Positions 35,575 through 44,471 of a DNA stretch of 64,000 nt are shown here, in pieces. Within the stretch, counting starts at the first letter, position 1. Every line of letters starts with the position of its first letter. The position numbers were made by a program, and so were the translations under genes. The stretch spans positions 1 to 64,000 of the forward strand of contig JNKY01000003.1 in assembly GCA_000702245.1 (NCBI GenBank), given 5' to 3'. This DNA comes from Lachnospiraceae bacterium C6A11 (GTDB lineage: Bacteria; Bacillota; Clostridia; Lachnospirales; Lachnospiraceae). Below the pieces are notes generated by a model, which had not been told where the DNA came from, did no database searches, and saw only the letters and a list, made by a program, of their open reading frames with translations.

Positions 35575-36663
35575 ATGAGCGAGAAATTTAAAGTAGGTAT
35601 ACTCGGTGCAACCGGTATGGTAGGCCAGAGATTTATCTCTATACTTGAGAATCATCCATGGTTCGAAGTGGTTACTGTAGCCGCTAGCCCGAGAAGTGAA
35701 GGTAAAACATATGAAGAAGCAGTTGAAGGAAGATGGAAGATGGATACTCCAATCCCTGAGGCTGTTAAGGGGCTTAAACTTTACAATGTAAATGAGGTTG
35801 AAAAGGTTGCTGCAACAGTTGATTTCGTATTCAGTGCTGTTGATATGTCTAAGGACGAGATCAAGGCTATTGAAGAGGCTTATGCCAAGACAGAGACACC
35901 TGTTGTTTCAAATAACAGCGCCCACAGATGGACACCTGATGTACCTATGGTAGTTCCTGAACTTAATCCTGAGCATTTTGAAGTTATCAAGTATCAGAGA
36001 GAAAGACTCGGAACAAAGAGGGGCTTCATCGCTGTTAAGCCAAACTGCTCTATCCAGAGCTATGCCCCTGCACTTTTCGCACTTAAGGAGTTCGAGCCAA
36101 AGGAGGTAGTTGTTTCTACATATCAGGCTATCTCAGGTGCCGGCAAGACCTTCAAGGATTGGCCGGAAATGGTTGGAAATATCATTCCATATATCGGTGG
36201 CGAAGAAGAGAAGAGCGAGCAGGAGCCACTCAGAATCTGGGGTAAGGTTGAAGACGGTGTTATCAAGAAGTGTGAAAACGGTCCTAAGATCACTAGCCAG
36301 TGTATCAGAGTTCCTGTTCTTAACGGACATACAGCTACTGTATTTGTAAACTTCGGCAAGAAGCCAACTAAGGAAGAGATTATCGACAGATGGGTTAACT
36401 TCAGTGGTGAGCCACAGAAGCTTAATCTTCCTTCCGCTCCAAAGCAGTTTATCCAGTATCTTGAGGAGGATAACAGACCTCAGGTAAGCCTGGATGTTGA
36501 CTATGAGAACGGTATGGGCGTTTCAATGGGACGTCTCAGAGAAGATACAATCTTCGATTACAAGTTCGTAGGTCTCTCACACAATACACTCAGAGGAGCT
36601 GCCGGTGGAGCAGTTTTATCAGCTGAATTACTTTGTGCAAAAGACTATATACAAAAGAAATAA
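35575..36663 (+). CDS. asd: Aspartate-semialdehyde dehydrogenase
   Basis: The enzyme reduces aspartyl phosphate to the semialdehyde, the branch point to lysine, threonine and methionine. The 362-residue product starts KVGILGATGMVGQRF (NADP loop), has the catalytic Cys in VKPNCSIQSYAPALFAL and His in VLNGHTATVFVN. The sequence is of the archaeal/fungal-like type rather than the E. coli type. Three ATGs occur at 35566, 35569 and 35575; the AAGGA at 35561-35565 is only correctly spaced for 35575. It follows serA by 28 bp. Confidence 0.94.
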   Translation: MSEKFKVGILGATGMVGQRFISILENHPWFEVVTVAASPRSEGKTYEEAVEGRWKMDTPIPEAVKGLKLYNVNEVEKVAATVDFVFSAVDMSKDEIKAIEEAYAKTETPVVSNNSAHRWTPDVPMVVPELNPEHFEVIKYQRERLGTKRGFIAVKPNCSIQSYAPALFALKEFEPKEVVVSTYQAISGAGKTFKDWPEMVGNIIPYIGGEEEKSEQEPLRIWGKVEDGVIKKCENGPKITSQCIRVPVLNGHTATVFVNFGKKPTKEEIIDRWVNFSGEPQKLNLPSAPKQFIQYLEEDNRPQVSLDVDYENGMGVSMGRLREDTIFDYKFVGLSHNTLRGAAGGAVLSAELLCAKDYIQKK

Positions 36664-36677
36664 AAATGTGTTATAAT
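36648..36677 (+). promoter_or_regulatory. Promoter overlapping the end of asd
   Basis: TATACA (36648-36653) and TATAAT (36672-36677) are 18 bp apart, and TGT precedes the -10 as an extended element. It would start transcription about 60 bp before the kinase-like gene at 36748. Confidence 0.55.
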
Positions 36678-36747
36678 ACAGTTTGCGTAATTATTTCAAA
36701 CAACATATTTTAGGAAGTATGGTTGATAGATAGGGAGGTAAAGTCGA

Positions 36748-37314
36748 ATGAAGAAGCTAGTATTAGTTACTTCTCCGCCGGCTTGTGGAAAAACATTTAT
36801 TTCAAAGAAGCTTGCTAAAGCACTTACTAACTGTGTATACCTTGATAAGGATACACTGATCGTTCTCTCAAAGCAGATATTCAAGGTAGCAGGACAGGAG
36901 TACAACAGATCATCTGATTTCTTCCAGAAGGAGATCAGAGACTACGAGTACTATGCGGTTCTTGACCTTGCTTTTGATGCGCTTGAGTATAACGATACGG
37001 TTCTTATTAATGCTCCGTTTACAGATGAGATCAGAGATGATGATTATCTGAAGAGCCTTCGCGAGAAGCTTGCCGAGAAGGGCGCTGAGCTCGCAGTTAT
37101 CTGGGTTCACACTGATGTTGAGATAGCACATCAGAGAATGATCAACAGGAATTCTGACAGAGATATCTGGAAGCTTGAAAATTGGGATGAGTATGTAGCT
37201 ACCCAGAACTTTAATAAGCCGGAGAATATTCCTGAGCTTTATGTATTTAATAACAATACTGAAGAAGATTTCAAGGCATCGATTGCCGGAGCGGTTAAAT
37301 TTATAAGAGGTTAA
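36748..37314 (+). CDS. Small P-loop kinase-like protein (AAA_33 type)
   Basis: The 188-residue protein starts KKLVLVTSPPACGKTFISKKL, a Walker A loop (about residues 8-17), and has LINAPFTDEIRDDDY and IWVHTDVEIAHQRMINRN, the lid-like arginines of small-molecule or polynucleotide kinases. The substrate is unknown. AGGGAGGTAAAG precedes the ATG. It has its own promoter and terminator, so it is likely a single-gene unit. Confidence 0.75.
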   Translation: MKKLVLVTSPPACGKTFISKKLAKALTNCVYLDKDTLIVLSKQIFKVAGQEYNRSSDFFQKEIRDYEYYAVLDLAFDALEYNDTVLINAPFTDEIRDDDYLKSLREKLAEKGAELAVIWVHTDVEIAHQRMINRNSDRDIWKLENWDEYVATQNFNKPENIPELYVFNNNTEEDFKASIAGAVKFIRG

Positions 37315-37320
37315 TTAATA

Positions 37321-37361
37321 CGGCTGCGTTGGTGTTTAAGCACGAATGCAGCCGCTTTTTT
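37321..37361 (+). terminator. Rho-independent terminator after the kinase-like gene
   Basis: GGCTGCGTT pairs with AATGCAGCC, with one G-T pair, around a 14-nt loop. GCTTTTTTC follows. It begins 8 bp after the stop codon. Confidence 0.85.
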
Positions 37362-37452
37362 CAATCAGATCGATTGTTACGTCTGAATTTCAGACGGTAG
37401 TGTATAGGGGCGGTTTAGTTCCGTCGGTATTTGTACAGGGAGGAAGAGGAAC

Positions 37453-38688
37453 ATGGCAGAGGTTAGACCATTTGCCGCATACAGACCGGCAGCCGGTCTT
37501 GCGGACAAGATTGCAGCGTTACCATATGACGTATATAACAGGCAGGAGGCCAGAGAGGTAGTAGAGGGAGATAAATACACCTTCTTACGTATAGACAGGC
37601 CTGAGACACAGTTTGAGCCTGATCATGATATGTATGCCCCTGAGGTTTATGACAAGGCCAGGGAGCTTCTTGACGGTATGATCCGTGACGGAGAATACGT
37701 TAAGGAAAACAGCGCCGTTTATTATATTTACGAGCTCATCATGGATGGAAGACACCAGACAGGTATCGTTGCAGCTTCCTCAATTGATGATTATTTAAAC
37801 GGTGTCATTAAGAAACATGAAAATACACGTGCAGAGAAGGAAGAGGACAGGATAAAGCATGTTTATACCTGCAATGCCCAGACAGGCCCTATCTTCCTTG
37901 CATATAGACATAGAGACAGTATCGACAGCCTTGTGGCTGAGATCAAGAAGGGCGAGCCGCTTTACAGCTTCACCTCTGATGACGGAATAGCTCATAACGT
38001 ATGGGTTATTGATAAGACAGAGGATGTTGCAAAGGTTAAGGCTGAGTTCGCAGCAACAGATAAGATCTATATCGCTGACGGACATCACAGAGCTGCTTCT
38101 GCGGTTAAGGTCGGCATAAAGAAGAGAGAAGAGAATCCGGGCTATACAGGCGAGGAGGAGTTCAACTACTTCCTTTCGGTTCTATTCCCTGACAGCGAGC
38201 TGAAGATCCTTCCTTACAACAGAGTTGTTAAGGATACTAACGGACTTTCAGAGGATGAGCTTTTTGCTAAGCTTTCTGAGGTAGTTGATATTAAGGAAGT
38301 TGCTGAGGCTTATCAGCCGGAAGCAAAGGGCATCTTCGGTATGTATATTTCGGGTAAGTGGTATAAGCTTACCATGAAGGAGGAGTTCCTTTCAGATGAT
38401 CCTGTTAAGGGACTTGACGTATCACTTCTTCAGGATAATATCCTCGGACCTATCCTAGGAATCGGTGATCCGAGAGTTGATAAGAGAATTGATTTTGTTG
38501 GTGGTATCAGAGGCCTTAAGGAACTCGAGAAGAGATCTGAGAGCGATATGAAGCTTGCATTTTCGATGTATCCGACATCTATTGCTGAGCTTTTCGATGT
38601 GGCTGATAATGATCTTCTCATGCCGCCTAAGTCTACATGGTTTGAGCCAAAGCTCAGAAGCGGACTTTTCATTCATAAGCTGGACTGA
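37453..38688 (+). CDS. DUF1015 family protein
   Basis: The 411-residue protein has the DUF1015 start VRPFAAYRPAAGLADKIAALPYDVYN, the central IADGHHRAASAVKV and the late GIGDPRVDKRIDFVGG. Homologues often sit beside serC and serA in Clostridia and are suspected to belong to serine or phosphoserine metabolism, including reported serine kinases among relatives; that role is inference here. GGGAGGAAGAGG precedes the ATG. glgB follows after 51 bp. Confidence 0.88.
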   Translation: MAEVRPFAAYRPAAGLADKIAALPYDVYNRQEAREVVEGDKYTFLRIDRPETQFEPDHDMYAPEVYDKARELLDGMIRDGEYVKENSAVYYIYELIMDGRHQTGIVAASSIDDYLNGVIKKHENTRAEKEEDRIKHVYTCNAQTGPIFLAYRHRDSIDSLVAEIKKGEPLYSFTSDDGIAHNVWVIDKTEDVAKVKAEFAATDKIYIADGHHRAASAVKVGIKKREENPGYTGEEEFNYFLSVLFPDSELKILPYNRVVKDTNGLSEDELFAKLSEVVDIKEVAEAYQPEAKGIFGMYISGKWYKLTMKEEFLSDDPVKGLDVSLLQDNILGPILGIGDPRVDKRIDFVGGIRGLKELEKRSESDMKLAFSMYPTSIAELFDVADNDLLMPPKSTWFEPKLRSGLFIHKLD

Positions 38689-38739
38689 TTTAAAATCCGG
38701 TTTGGGTTGTTACAATTATGACATTTGGAGAGGTGTAAG

Positions 38740-41037
38740 ATGGTTTCTAAAAGAAGAGCGGTTTTTGCTATAAATTGGATGGAGGTTGAAGCTCTTGTAA
38801 ATGCAAAGCATGATAATCCTCATCATATACTCGGTATCCACGAGTGTATCGATGATGTATTTGTGAATGCTTATATTCCGGGAGCCAGAATAGTCACTGT
38901 TATCGATACCGAAACTAAGAAGAATTATTCGCTTGTTTCTGAAAGAGTTGAGGGATTCTTCTCTATCTGTATCAAGGATAAGAAGAGCTTTGATTACGTG
39001 CTTGATGTTAAATACGAAGACGGCACGGAGGAGAAGCTGATCGATCCATATATATTTGAGCCTGTTATCGACCCGATCGATATCAGCAGATTCAACGAAG
39101 GCATCCACTATGAAATATATGAGAAGCTGGGTGCACATCCGATGGTTGTTGACGGTGTTAAGGGAACCCTCTTTGCAGTATGGGCTCCGAATGCAGAGAG
39201 AGTATCTGTAGTCGGCAATTTCAACAGATGGGACGGCAGACGCCATCCTATGAGAAAGCTTGATTATTCGGGAATCTTCGAGCTTTTCATTCCGGGAGAC
39301 CTCGAGGATGAGATATATAAGTTTGAAATAAGATCCAAGGCAGGCGATGTTTTCCTGAAGAGCGATCCATATGCCTTCACAAACGAGATCAGGCCTGCAA
39401 ATGCTTCAAAGGTTACAAGTCTTGATTACACCTGGCATGACAAGAAGTGGATCGAGGCGCGTGATAAGAAGCCTGAGATTGCTAAGGCTGAAATTAATGA
39501 AGTTGAGAAGGCTGAGACAGCTGAGAAGACGGTTGAGGCTGCGACTGCTCCGGCAGAGAAGACCTCTGAGAAGCCGCTCAATATATACGAGGTGCATCTT
39601 GGCTCATGGAAGCGTCCTGATGATGGCAGAGAGTTCTACAGCTACAGAGAGATAGCTATCCGCCTTGCTGATTATATGCAGGAGATGGGCTATAACTACG
39701 TTGAGCTTATGCCTGTCATGGAGCATCCTTTCGATCCTTCATGGGGCTATCAGATTACAGGTTATTATGCACCAACTTCAAGATACGGATCTCCTACAGA
39801 GTTCATGGGCTTTGTTGATTATATGCATACAAAGGGAATCGGTGTCATCATCGACTGGGTTCCTGCACATTTCCCTAAGGATGATCACGGTCTTGGAAGA
39901 TTTGACGGAACACCTCTTTACGAGAATGCAGATCCGCTTCGCGGCGAGCATCCTCACTGGGGAACATATATTTTCGACTATGGTCGAAACGAGGTGAGAA
40001 ACTTCCTCGTTGCAAATGCTCTGTACTGGGCAGATAAATACCACATCGACGGCATCAGAGTTGATGCTGTTGCTTCGATGCTCTACCTTGATTACGGCAG
40101 AAACGGCGGAGAGTGGAGAGCCAACAAATACGGCGGAAACGAGAATCTCGAGGCTATCGAATTCATCAGAGAAGTAAATACGAAGATGAAGGAGAAGTGT
40201 CCGGGCGTCATGATGATCGCAGAGGAATCAACTGCATGGCCGATGATGACACACTCAGTAGAAGAAGGCGGAATGGGCTTTGACTATAAGTGGAACATGG
40301 GCTGGATGAACGACTTCCTTTCATACATGAAGCTGGATCCGCTTTACAGAAAATACCATCACAATGAACTGACCTTCAGCATGATGTACGCCTTCAGCGA
40401 GAAGTTCATCCTTGTTCTTTCTCACGACGAGGTTGTTCATGAGAAGGGCTCTATGATACAGAAGATGCCTGGCGGCTATGAGGATAAGTTCTCAAATCTC
40501 CGTGCAGCATATGGATTCATGATGACTCATCCGGGCAAGAAGCTGCTCTTTATGGGACAGGAATTTGCTCAGTTTGCTGAGTTCAATGAGTCCTCAGAAC
40601 TTGATTGGTCACTCTTTGAGTTTGATGCTCACAGATACATCCAGAGCTACGTTAAGCAGCTTAATAAGCTCTACAAGACTGAACCGGCTCTCTTCGAGCT
40701 TGATTCACAGCCAGAGGGCTTCAGCTGGATAAGTGTAAATGATGCAAACAGAAGCGTTGTATCTTACGAGAGAAGAGGTAAGAAGGAAGAGGACACGCTC
40801 GTTGTCATCTGCAACTTCACCCCTGTTGAACAGAAGAACTACAAACTTGGCGTTCCTTCTGCAGGAAAGTGGCAGGAGATCTTCTCAAGCGACAACGCTA
40901 AGTTCGGCGGTGAGGGCAGAAATAACAAGACTGCAAGGCTTACAAAGGCCGGTAAGGTTGATGACAGAGAGCAGTATATCCAGATAACTGTCCCTGCACT
41001 GTCTGTATCCGTATTTAAGAAGAAAGCAGCTAAATAA
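38740..41037 (+). CDS. glgB: 1,4-alpha-glucan branching enzyme
   Basis: GlgB introduces alpha-1,6 branches into glycogen. The 765-residue chain has an N-terminal domain, a CBM48 beta-sandwich (about 130-230, FAVWAPNAERVSVVGNFN), and a GH13 barrel with DGIRVDAVASMLYLDYG (nucleophile Asp), MIAEESTAWP (acid Glu) and LSHDEVVH. Residues about 240-280 are an unusual Ala/Glu/Lys-rich linker between CBM48 and barrel. ATG 38740 is preferred over TTG 38725, as GGAGAGG lies at 38727. No other glycogen gene is adjacent. Confidence 0.95.
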   Translation: MVSKRRAVFAINWMEVEALVNAKHDNPHHILGIHECIDDVFVNAYIPGARIVTVIDTETKKNYSLVSERVEGFFSICIKDKKSFDYVLDVKYEDGTEEKLIDPYIFEPVIDPIDISRFNEGIHYEIYEKLGAHPMVVDGVKGTLFAVWAPNAERVSVVGNFNRWDGRRHPMRKLDYSGIFELFIPGDLEDEIYKFEIRSKAGDVFLKSDPYAFTNEIRPANASKVTSLDYTWHDKKWIEARDKKPEIAKAEINEVEKAETAEKTVEAATAPAEKTSEKPLNIYEVHLGSWKRPDDGREFYSYREIAIRLADYMQEMGYNYVELMPVMEHPFDPSWGYQITGYYAPTSRYGSPTEFMGFVDYMHTKGIGVIIDWVPAHFPKDDHGLGRFDGTPLYENADPLRGEHPHWGTYIFDYGRNEVRNFLVANALYWADKYHIDGIRVDAVASMLYLDYGRNGGEWRANKYGGNENLEAIEFIREVNTKMKEKCPGVMMIAEESTAWPMMTHSVEEGGMGFDYKWNMGWMNDFLSYMKLDPLYRKYHHNELTFSMMYAFSEKFILVLSHDEVVHEKGSMIQKMPGGYEDKFSNLRAAYGFMMTHPGKKLLFMGQEFAQFAEFNESSELDWSLFEFDAHRYIQSYVKQLNKLYKTEPALFELDSQPEGFSWISVNDANRSVVSYERRGKKEEDTLVVICNFTPVEQKNYKLGVPSAGKWQEIFSSDNAKFGGEGRNNKTARLTKAGKVDDREQYIQITVPALSVSVFKKKAAK

Positions 41038-41046
41038 TTATGATAT

Positions 41047-41116
41047 GATTCGCGTATATATATCTCCGTTTGGTTGTAGCAGAATACGCCCTCACGGAAA
41101 TACGTATACGCGAATC
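41047..41116 (-). repeat. Short structured intergenic repeat, copy C (minus strand)
   Basis: GATTCGCGTATA (41047-41058) and TATACGCGAATC (41105-41116) pair perfectly; an inner TCCG/CGGA stem encloses the loop. On the minus strand the loop reads GAGGGCGTATTCTGCTACAACC, the family core. No hairpin array is present. Confidence 0.8.
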
Positions 41117-41165
41117 CTGTAATAGTCACTGATGGTACAACAATATAACAAGTAGGTGTATGATT

Positions 41166-42032
41166 ATGTTGAGAGATGTTGCTGACACAATTATAGAAAA
41201 AGCCGGAAATGATAAAGGGAAGGTAGAAGAGTGGGTAGATAAGGCTCTGGACTGGATAGTTGCTAAGGGCGTTCTTATCCTTCTTACGCTGCTGTTCCTC
41301 TTTATCGGAAGGAAGATAATAAAACTCATTCTGAAGATAACCAAGAGGGCTTTTGAGAGACGTAAGATATCCGAGAGTGTATCGGGCTTTCTGATCTCAT
41401 TCCTCAGAATAGTACTTTACGTGCTTTTGTATATCACCGCTGCGGCGCTGCTGGGCTTCCAGGTTACGTCATTTGTAACGATACTTGGTGCTTCCAGCAT
41501 CACTATCGGTCTTGCTCTTCAGGGCAGTCTGTCGAACCTTGCGGGCGGCGTGTTGATACTCATCCTTAAACCGTTTGATATCGGTGATTATATCATCGAG
41601 AACAGCACCAAGAGCGAAGGTACGGTCGTTGGTATAGATATATTTTATACAAAGATCCGTACCATTGATAACAAGATAGTCGTTATCCCTAACGGCAGCC
41701 TTGCAAATACATCCATCGTCAACGTTACGCAGCTTGGCGAGAGAATGGTCGAGATCATAGTCGGTATAGCGTATAGAGAGAATGTGAGCAGAGTCAGAAG
41801 AGTGCTCGAGGAAACTGCATTTAACTCTGAATACAATATTGAAGAGCGCGAGATCATAAGCTTCGTCGATGATTTTCAGGAGAGCTCAGTTCGTTTCGGA
41901 CTCAGATTCTGGGTTAAGAGCGAAAACTATTTCAAGGCTAAGTGGGCAGTCACTGAAGCAATAAAGAACCGCCTGGAGGAAGAGGGTATCACCATACCAT
42001 TCAACCAGCTGGAGGTTAAGATCAATCAGTAA
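41166..42032 (+). CDS. MscS-family mechanosensitive ion channel
   Basis: The 288-residue protein has three helices typical of small MscS channels: about 32-55 (VLILLTLLFLFIG), 73-100 (FLRIVLYVLLYITAAALLG) and the pore helix 103-135 with LGASSITIGLALQGSLSNLAGGVLI. A soluble beta domain (FDIGDYIIENSTKSEGTV and TIDNKIVVIPNGSLAN) and an alpha/beta end follow. The family releases solutes on hypo-osmotic shock. ATG 41166 fits the AGGTG site better than ATG 41160. Confidence 0.92.
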   Translation: MLRDVADTIIEKAGNDKGKVEEWVDKALDWIVAKGVLILLTLLFLFIGRKIIKLILKITKRAFERRKISESVSGFLISFLRIVLYVLLYITAAALLGFQVTSFVTILGASSITIGLALQGSLSNLAGGVLILILKPFDIGDYIIENSTKSEGTVVGIDIFYTKIRTIDNKIVVIPNGSLANTSIVNVTQLGERMVEIIVGIAYRENVSRVRRVLEETAFNSEYNIEEREIISFVDDFQESSVRFGLRFWVKSENYFKAKWAVTEAIKNRLEEEGITIPFNQLEVKINQ

Positions 42033-42092
42033 GCACAGAATGATTGGCCGAGTTGTTTGGATACAGAATCATTAAGACGGAATAGAATTAAT

Positions 42093-42854
42093 ATGGACAA
42101 GAACAGAATCACAGAGCTCGCGCAGCGGGCTCTGAAAACAGGAAGATATATGTATACGGATTTTATGGGGCAAGGGGACCTTGCCTCATTTCTTGATTAT
42201 GCCGATAAATTGGGCGTTCCGTACATGATATTTGGAGGATATCCTGAGGCGGAGAGAGGCATCATCGTATTTGGAGATGAGGAGCTCTGCGGCTATACAG
42301 AGATGCCGCCGGTAAAAGCTCTATTGATTAAGGCGCGCGGAAATAAGTTTGCTGAAGCGTTGACTCACAGGGATTATCTTGGTGCGCTTATGAATCTTGG
42401 TATCACGAGAGAGATGCTTGGGGATATCGTGATTGACCAGGGTACAGATAAGGCGTCAAAAGCAGGTGATGCATATGTATTTGTTGCGGAGCATATGGCT
42501 GATTATATCGTGGATAATCTAATGAATGTTAAGCATACTGCTGTGGATGTAGCTATCGTTGAGGAGCTTCCGGAAGGATTGGGAGCGGTGAAGGAGGAGA
42601 AGCAGCTGGTGATCAGCTCTAACAGGCTGGATGCAATCATCGCAAGAGTATTTGGAATGTCAAGAGAAGCGGCGGCTGAACTGATCACAGACGGAAAGAT
42701 ATTTATAAATGGCAGGAGTGCCCTGAAGAAGGAAAAGAGCCTTACGGAGGGCGACAGGGTTTCGGTCAGAGGATACGGTAAGTTTATCTTCGTATCGGAA
42801 AACGGTAAGACCAAGAAGGACAGGCTGATGATAACTGTGGAGATATATAGGTAG
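42093..42854 (+). CDS. YlmH-like S4-domain RNA-binding protein
   Basis: The 253-residue protein has a YlmH-like N-terminal part (AEALTHRDYLGALMNLGITREMLGDI) and a C-terminal S4 domain (about 180-230, NRLDAIIARVFGMSREAAAELI and GDRVSVRGYGKF). YlmH relatives sit in division-gene clusters in Bacilli and act in ribosome-associated quality control; here it lies alone after the MscS gene. I chose ATG 42093 because homologues begin near the DKNRI helix, but the ribosome site is weak; a TTG start at 42057 is possible. Confidence 0.85.
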   Translation: MDKNRITELAQRALKTGRYMYTDFMGQGDLASFLDYADKLGVPYMIFGGYPEAERGIIVFGDEELCGYTEMPPVKALLIKARGNKFAEALTHRDYLGALMNLGITREMLGDIVIDQGTDKASKAGDAYVFVAEHMADYIVDNLMNVKHTAVDVAIVEELPEGLGAVKEEKQLVISSNRLDAIIARVFGMSREAAAELITDGKIFINGRSALKKEKSLTEGDRVSVRGYGKFIFVSENGKTKKDRLMITVEIYR

Positions 42855-42928
42855 TATGCCGGAAATATCGCTTGGCATAGGCACTTTAACGATATTATGG
42901 ATAATATGTGGTGAGTTTTGCAAATGCC

Positions 42929-42957
42929 TTGCAATTTAATTCGGAATTTGTTATAAC
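42929..42957 (+). promoter_or_regulatory. Promoter of the His-rich CobW gene
   Basis: TTGCAA (42929-42934) and TATAAC (42952-42957) are 17 bp apart, with TGT forming an extended -10. About 100 nt of leader follow. I found no clear Zur-type palindrome near it. Confidence 0.6.
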
Positions 42958-43064
42958 TTAAGGCGGAATTACTGGACCTATCGGGGCTGCCCGGTGGTTT
43001 TTGAGATAAGAGCGATTTATCATAACGGATTGCTCAACGATTTATTTGAACGGAGGAAATACAA

Positions 43065-44357
43065 ATGGCAAAGATTGATATTATTTCAGGCTTTCTTGGG
43101 GCCGGAAAGACAACACTTATCAAGAAGCTGATCAAGGATGCTTTCGCAAATGAGAAGGTTGTTCTGATCGAGAATGAGTTTGGAGAGATCGGTATCGACG
43201 GAGGTTTCCTTAAGGAGGCCGGAATCGAGATCACAGAGATGAATTCGGGCTGCATCTGCTGCTCACTTGTCGGTGATTTTGGAGAGGCGCTTAAGAAGGT
43301 TGTTTCTGAGTATCAGCCGGATAGAGTTATTATCGAGCCATCCGGAGTTGGTAAGCTTTCAGACGTTATCAAGGCGGTTGAGAAGGCTTCGGCTGACGTT
43401 GATATAAAGCTCAATTCAGCTACAACAGTTGTTGATGTAACTAAGGCTAAGATGTATATAAAGAACTTCGGTGAGTTCTTCCTGAATCAGATAGAGGCCT
43501 GCGGAACAGTCGTTCTTAGCAGAAGCCAGAATGCATCAGAGGAGAAGCTTCTCGAGGTTGTAAATATGATCAAGGAGCATAACGCTGAAGCAAGGATGAT
43601 CACAACTCCTTGGGATCAGATCGATGGTACAGTTATCCTTGATGCGATCGAGCATTCATCATCTATTGAAGATATCATGAAGAACTTTAGATATAATCCT
43701 GAGGAGGATGATCACCATCATCACCATCACTATGATGAGAACGGCGTATGCAGCTGCGGACATCACCACGACGATGACGATGATGACGATGACGACGAGC
43801 ATGAGCATCATCACCACCATCACCACGATGACGACGATGATGAGCATGAGTGCTGCCACCATCATCACCATGACGACGATGACGATGAGCATGAGTGTTG
43901 CCACGGACACCATCACCACGACGATGACGATGATCATGAGTGCTGTCATGGACACCATCACCACGACGATGACGATGATCATGAGTGCTGCCACGGACAC
44001 CACCACCACGACGATGACGATGAGCATGAGTGCTGTCATGGACATCATCATCACCACCATCACGGACATGATGCCGATGAAGTATTTACAAGCTGGGGCA
44101 GAGAGACTGCTCACAAATACGATGAGGCAGATCTTAGAGCAATCCTTGATAAGCTTGCAGTTGAAGAGGATAACGAGTTTGGTTTCATCCTTCGTGCAAA
44201 GGGAATCATTCCAAACAAGGAAGGCAAGTGGCTTGAGTTCGACCTTGTACCGGGCGAGTATGAGGTAAGAGAGGGCGCGGCTGATTACACAGGTAAGCTC
44301 TGCGTTATCGGAAGCAAGCTTGACGAAGCTAAGATCGCCGAACTTTTCGGAGTGTGA
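43065..44357 (+). CDS. CobW/G3E GTPase with long His/Asp/Cys metal-binding repeat
   Basis: The 430-residue protein is a G3E-family metallochaperone-like GTPase. Walker A is GFLGAGKTTLIKKL (about 8-21), the metal motif GCICCSL gives CxCC near residue 66, and EPSGVGKL follows. Residues about 215-335 are a low-complexity tract with five copies of a 15-residue unit (HGHHHHDDDDDHECC type), plus CSCGHHH at its start. The CobW C-terminal domain (about 345-430, SWGRETAHKYDEADLRAIL) follows. G3E proteins with His tracts insert or store zinc, nickel or cobalt; zinc is inferred from the neighbour. GGAGGAAAT precedes the ATG. Confidence 0.9.
   Translation: MAKIDIISGFLGAGKTTLIKKLIKDAFANEKVVLIENEFGEIGIDGGFLKEAGIEITEMNSGCICCSLVGDFGEALKKVVSEYQPDRVIIEPSGVGKLSDVIKAVEKASADVDIKLNSATTVVDVTKAKMYIKNFGEFFLNQIEACGTVVLSRSQNASEEKLLEVVNMIKEHNAEARMITTPWDQIDGTVILDAIEHSSSIEDIMKNFRYNPEEDDHHHHHHYDENGVCSCGHHHDDDDDDDDDEHEHHHHHHHDDDDDEHECCHHHHHDDDDDEHECCHGHHHHDDDDDHECCHGHHHHDDDDDHECCHGHHHHDDDDEHECCHGHHHHHHHGHDADEVFTSWGRETAHKYDEADLRAILDKLAVEEDNEFGFILRAKGIIPNKEGKWLEFDLVPGEYEVREGAADYTGKLCVIGSKLDEAKIAELFGV
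43710..44070. repeat. Coding tandem repeat of His/Asp/Cys codons
   Basis: Alternating CAY and GAY runs are followed by five 45-bp units, each ending GAGTGYTGYCAY (about 43840-44040). The reverse strand stays open as a spurious Val/Met-rich frame. The length probably varies between strains by slippage. Confidence 0.85.
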
Positions 44358-44376
44358 TTTAAACTATAATCGATTG

Positions 44377-44434
44377 CGAATAAACATGCTCGCGAAGGAG
44401 TATTTTGCTACGAGTGAGAGAGTATGTTTATTCG
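44377..44434 (+). repeat. Short structured intergenic repeat, copy D
   Basis: CGAATAAACAT (44377-44387) and ATGTTTATTCG (44424-44434) pair perfectly. The loop carries AAGGAGTATTTTGCTAC, one change from the family core, flanked by an inner GCTC/GAG stem. It lies between the two CobW-type genes. Confidence 0.75.
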
Positions 44435-44471
44435 GATGTGTTAATAATGATGATAAGAAACGAGGCAAAAG

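Noticed and set aside
42855-43064. Zur operator before the CobW gene
   Set aside because: No palindrome close to the known Firmicutes Zur box; only AT-rich sequence and a normal promoter.
43659-44114. Leftward Val/Met-rich frame of 151 codons resembling a membrane protein
   Set aside because: Direct complement of His/Asp codon repeats in the CobW gene; hydrophobicity is an artefact.
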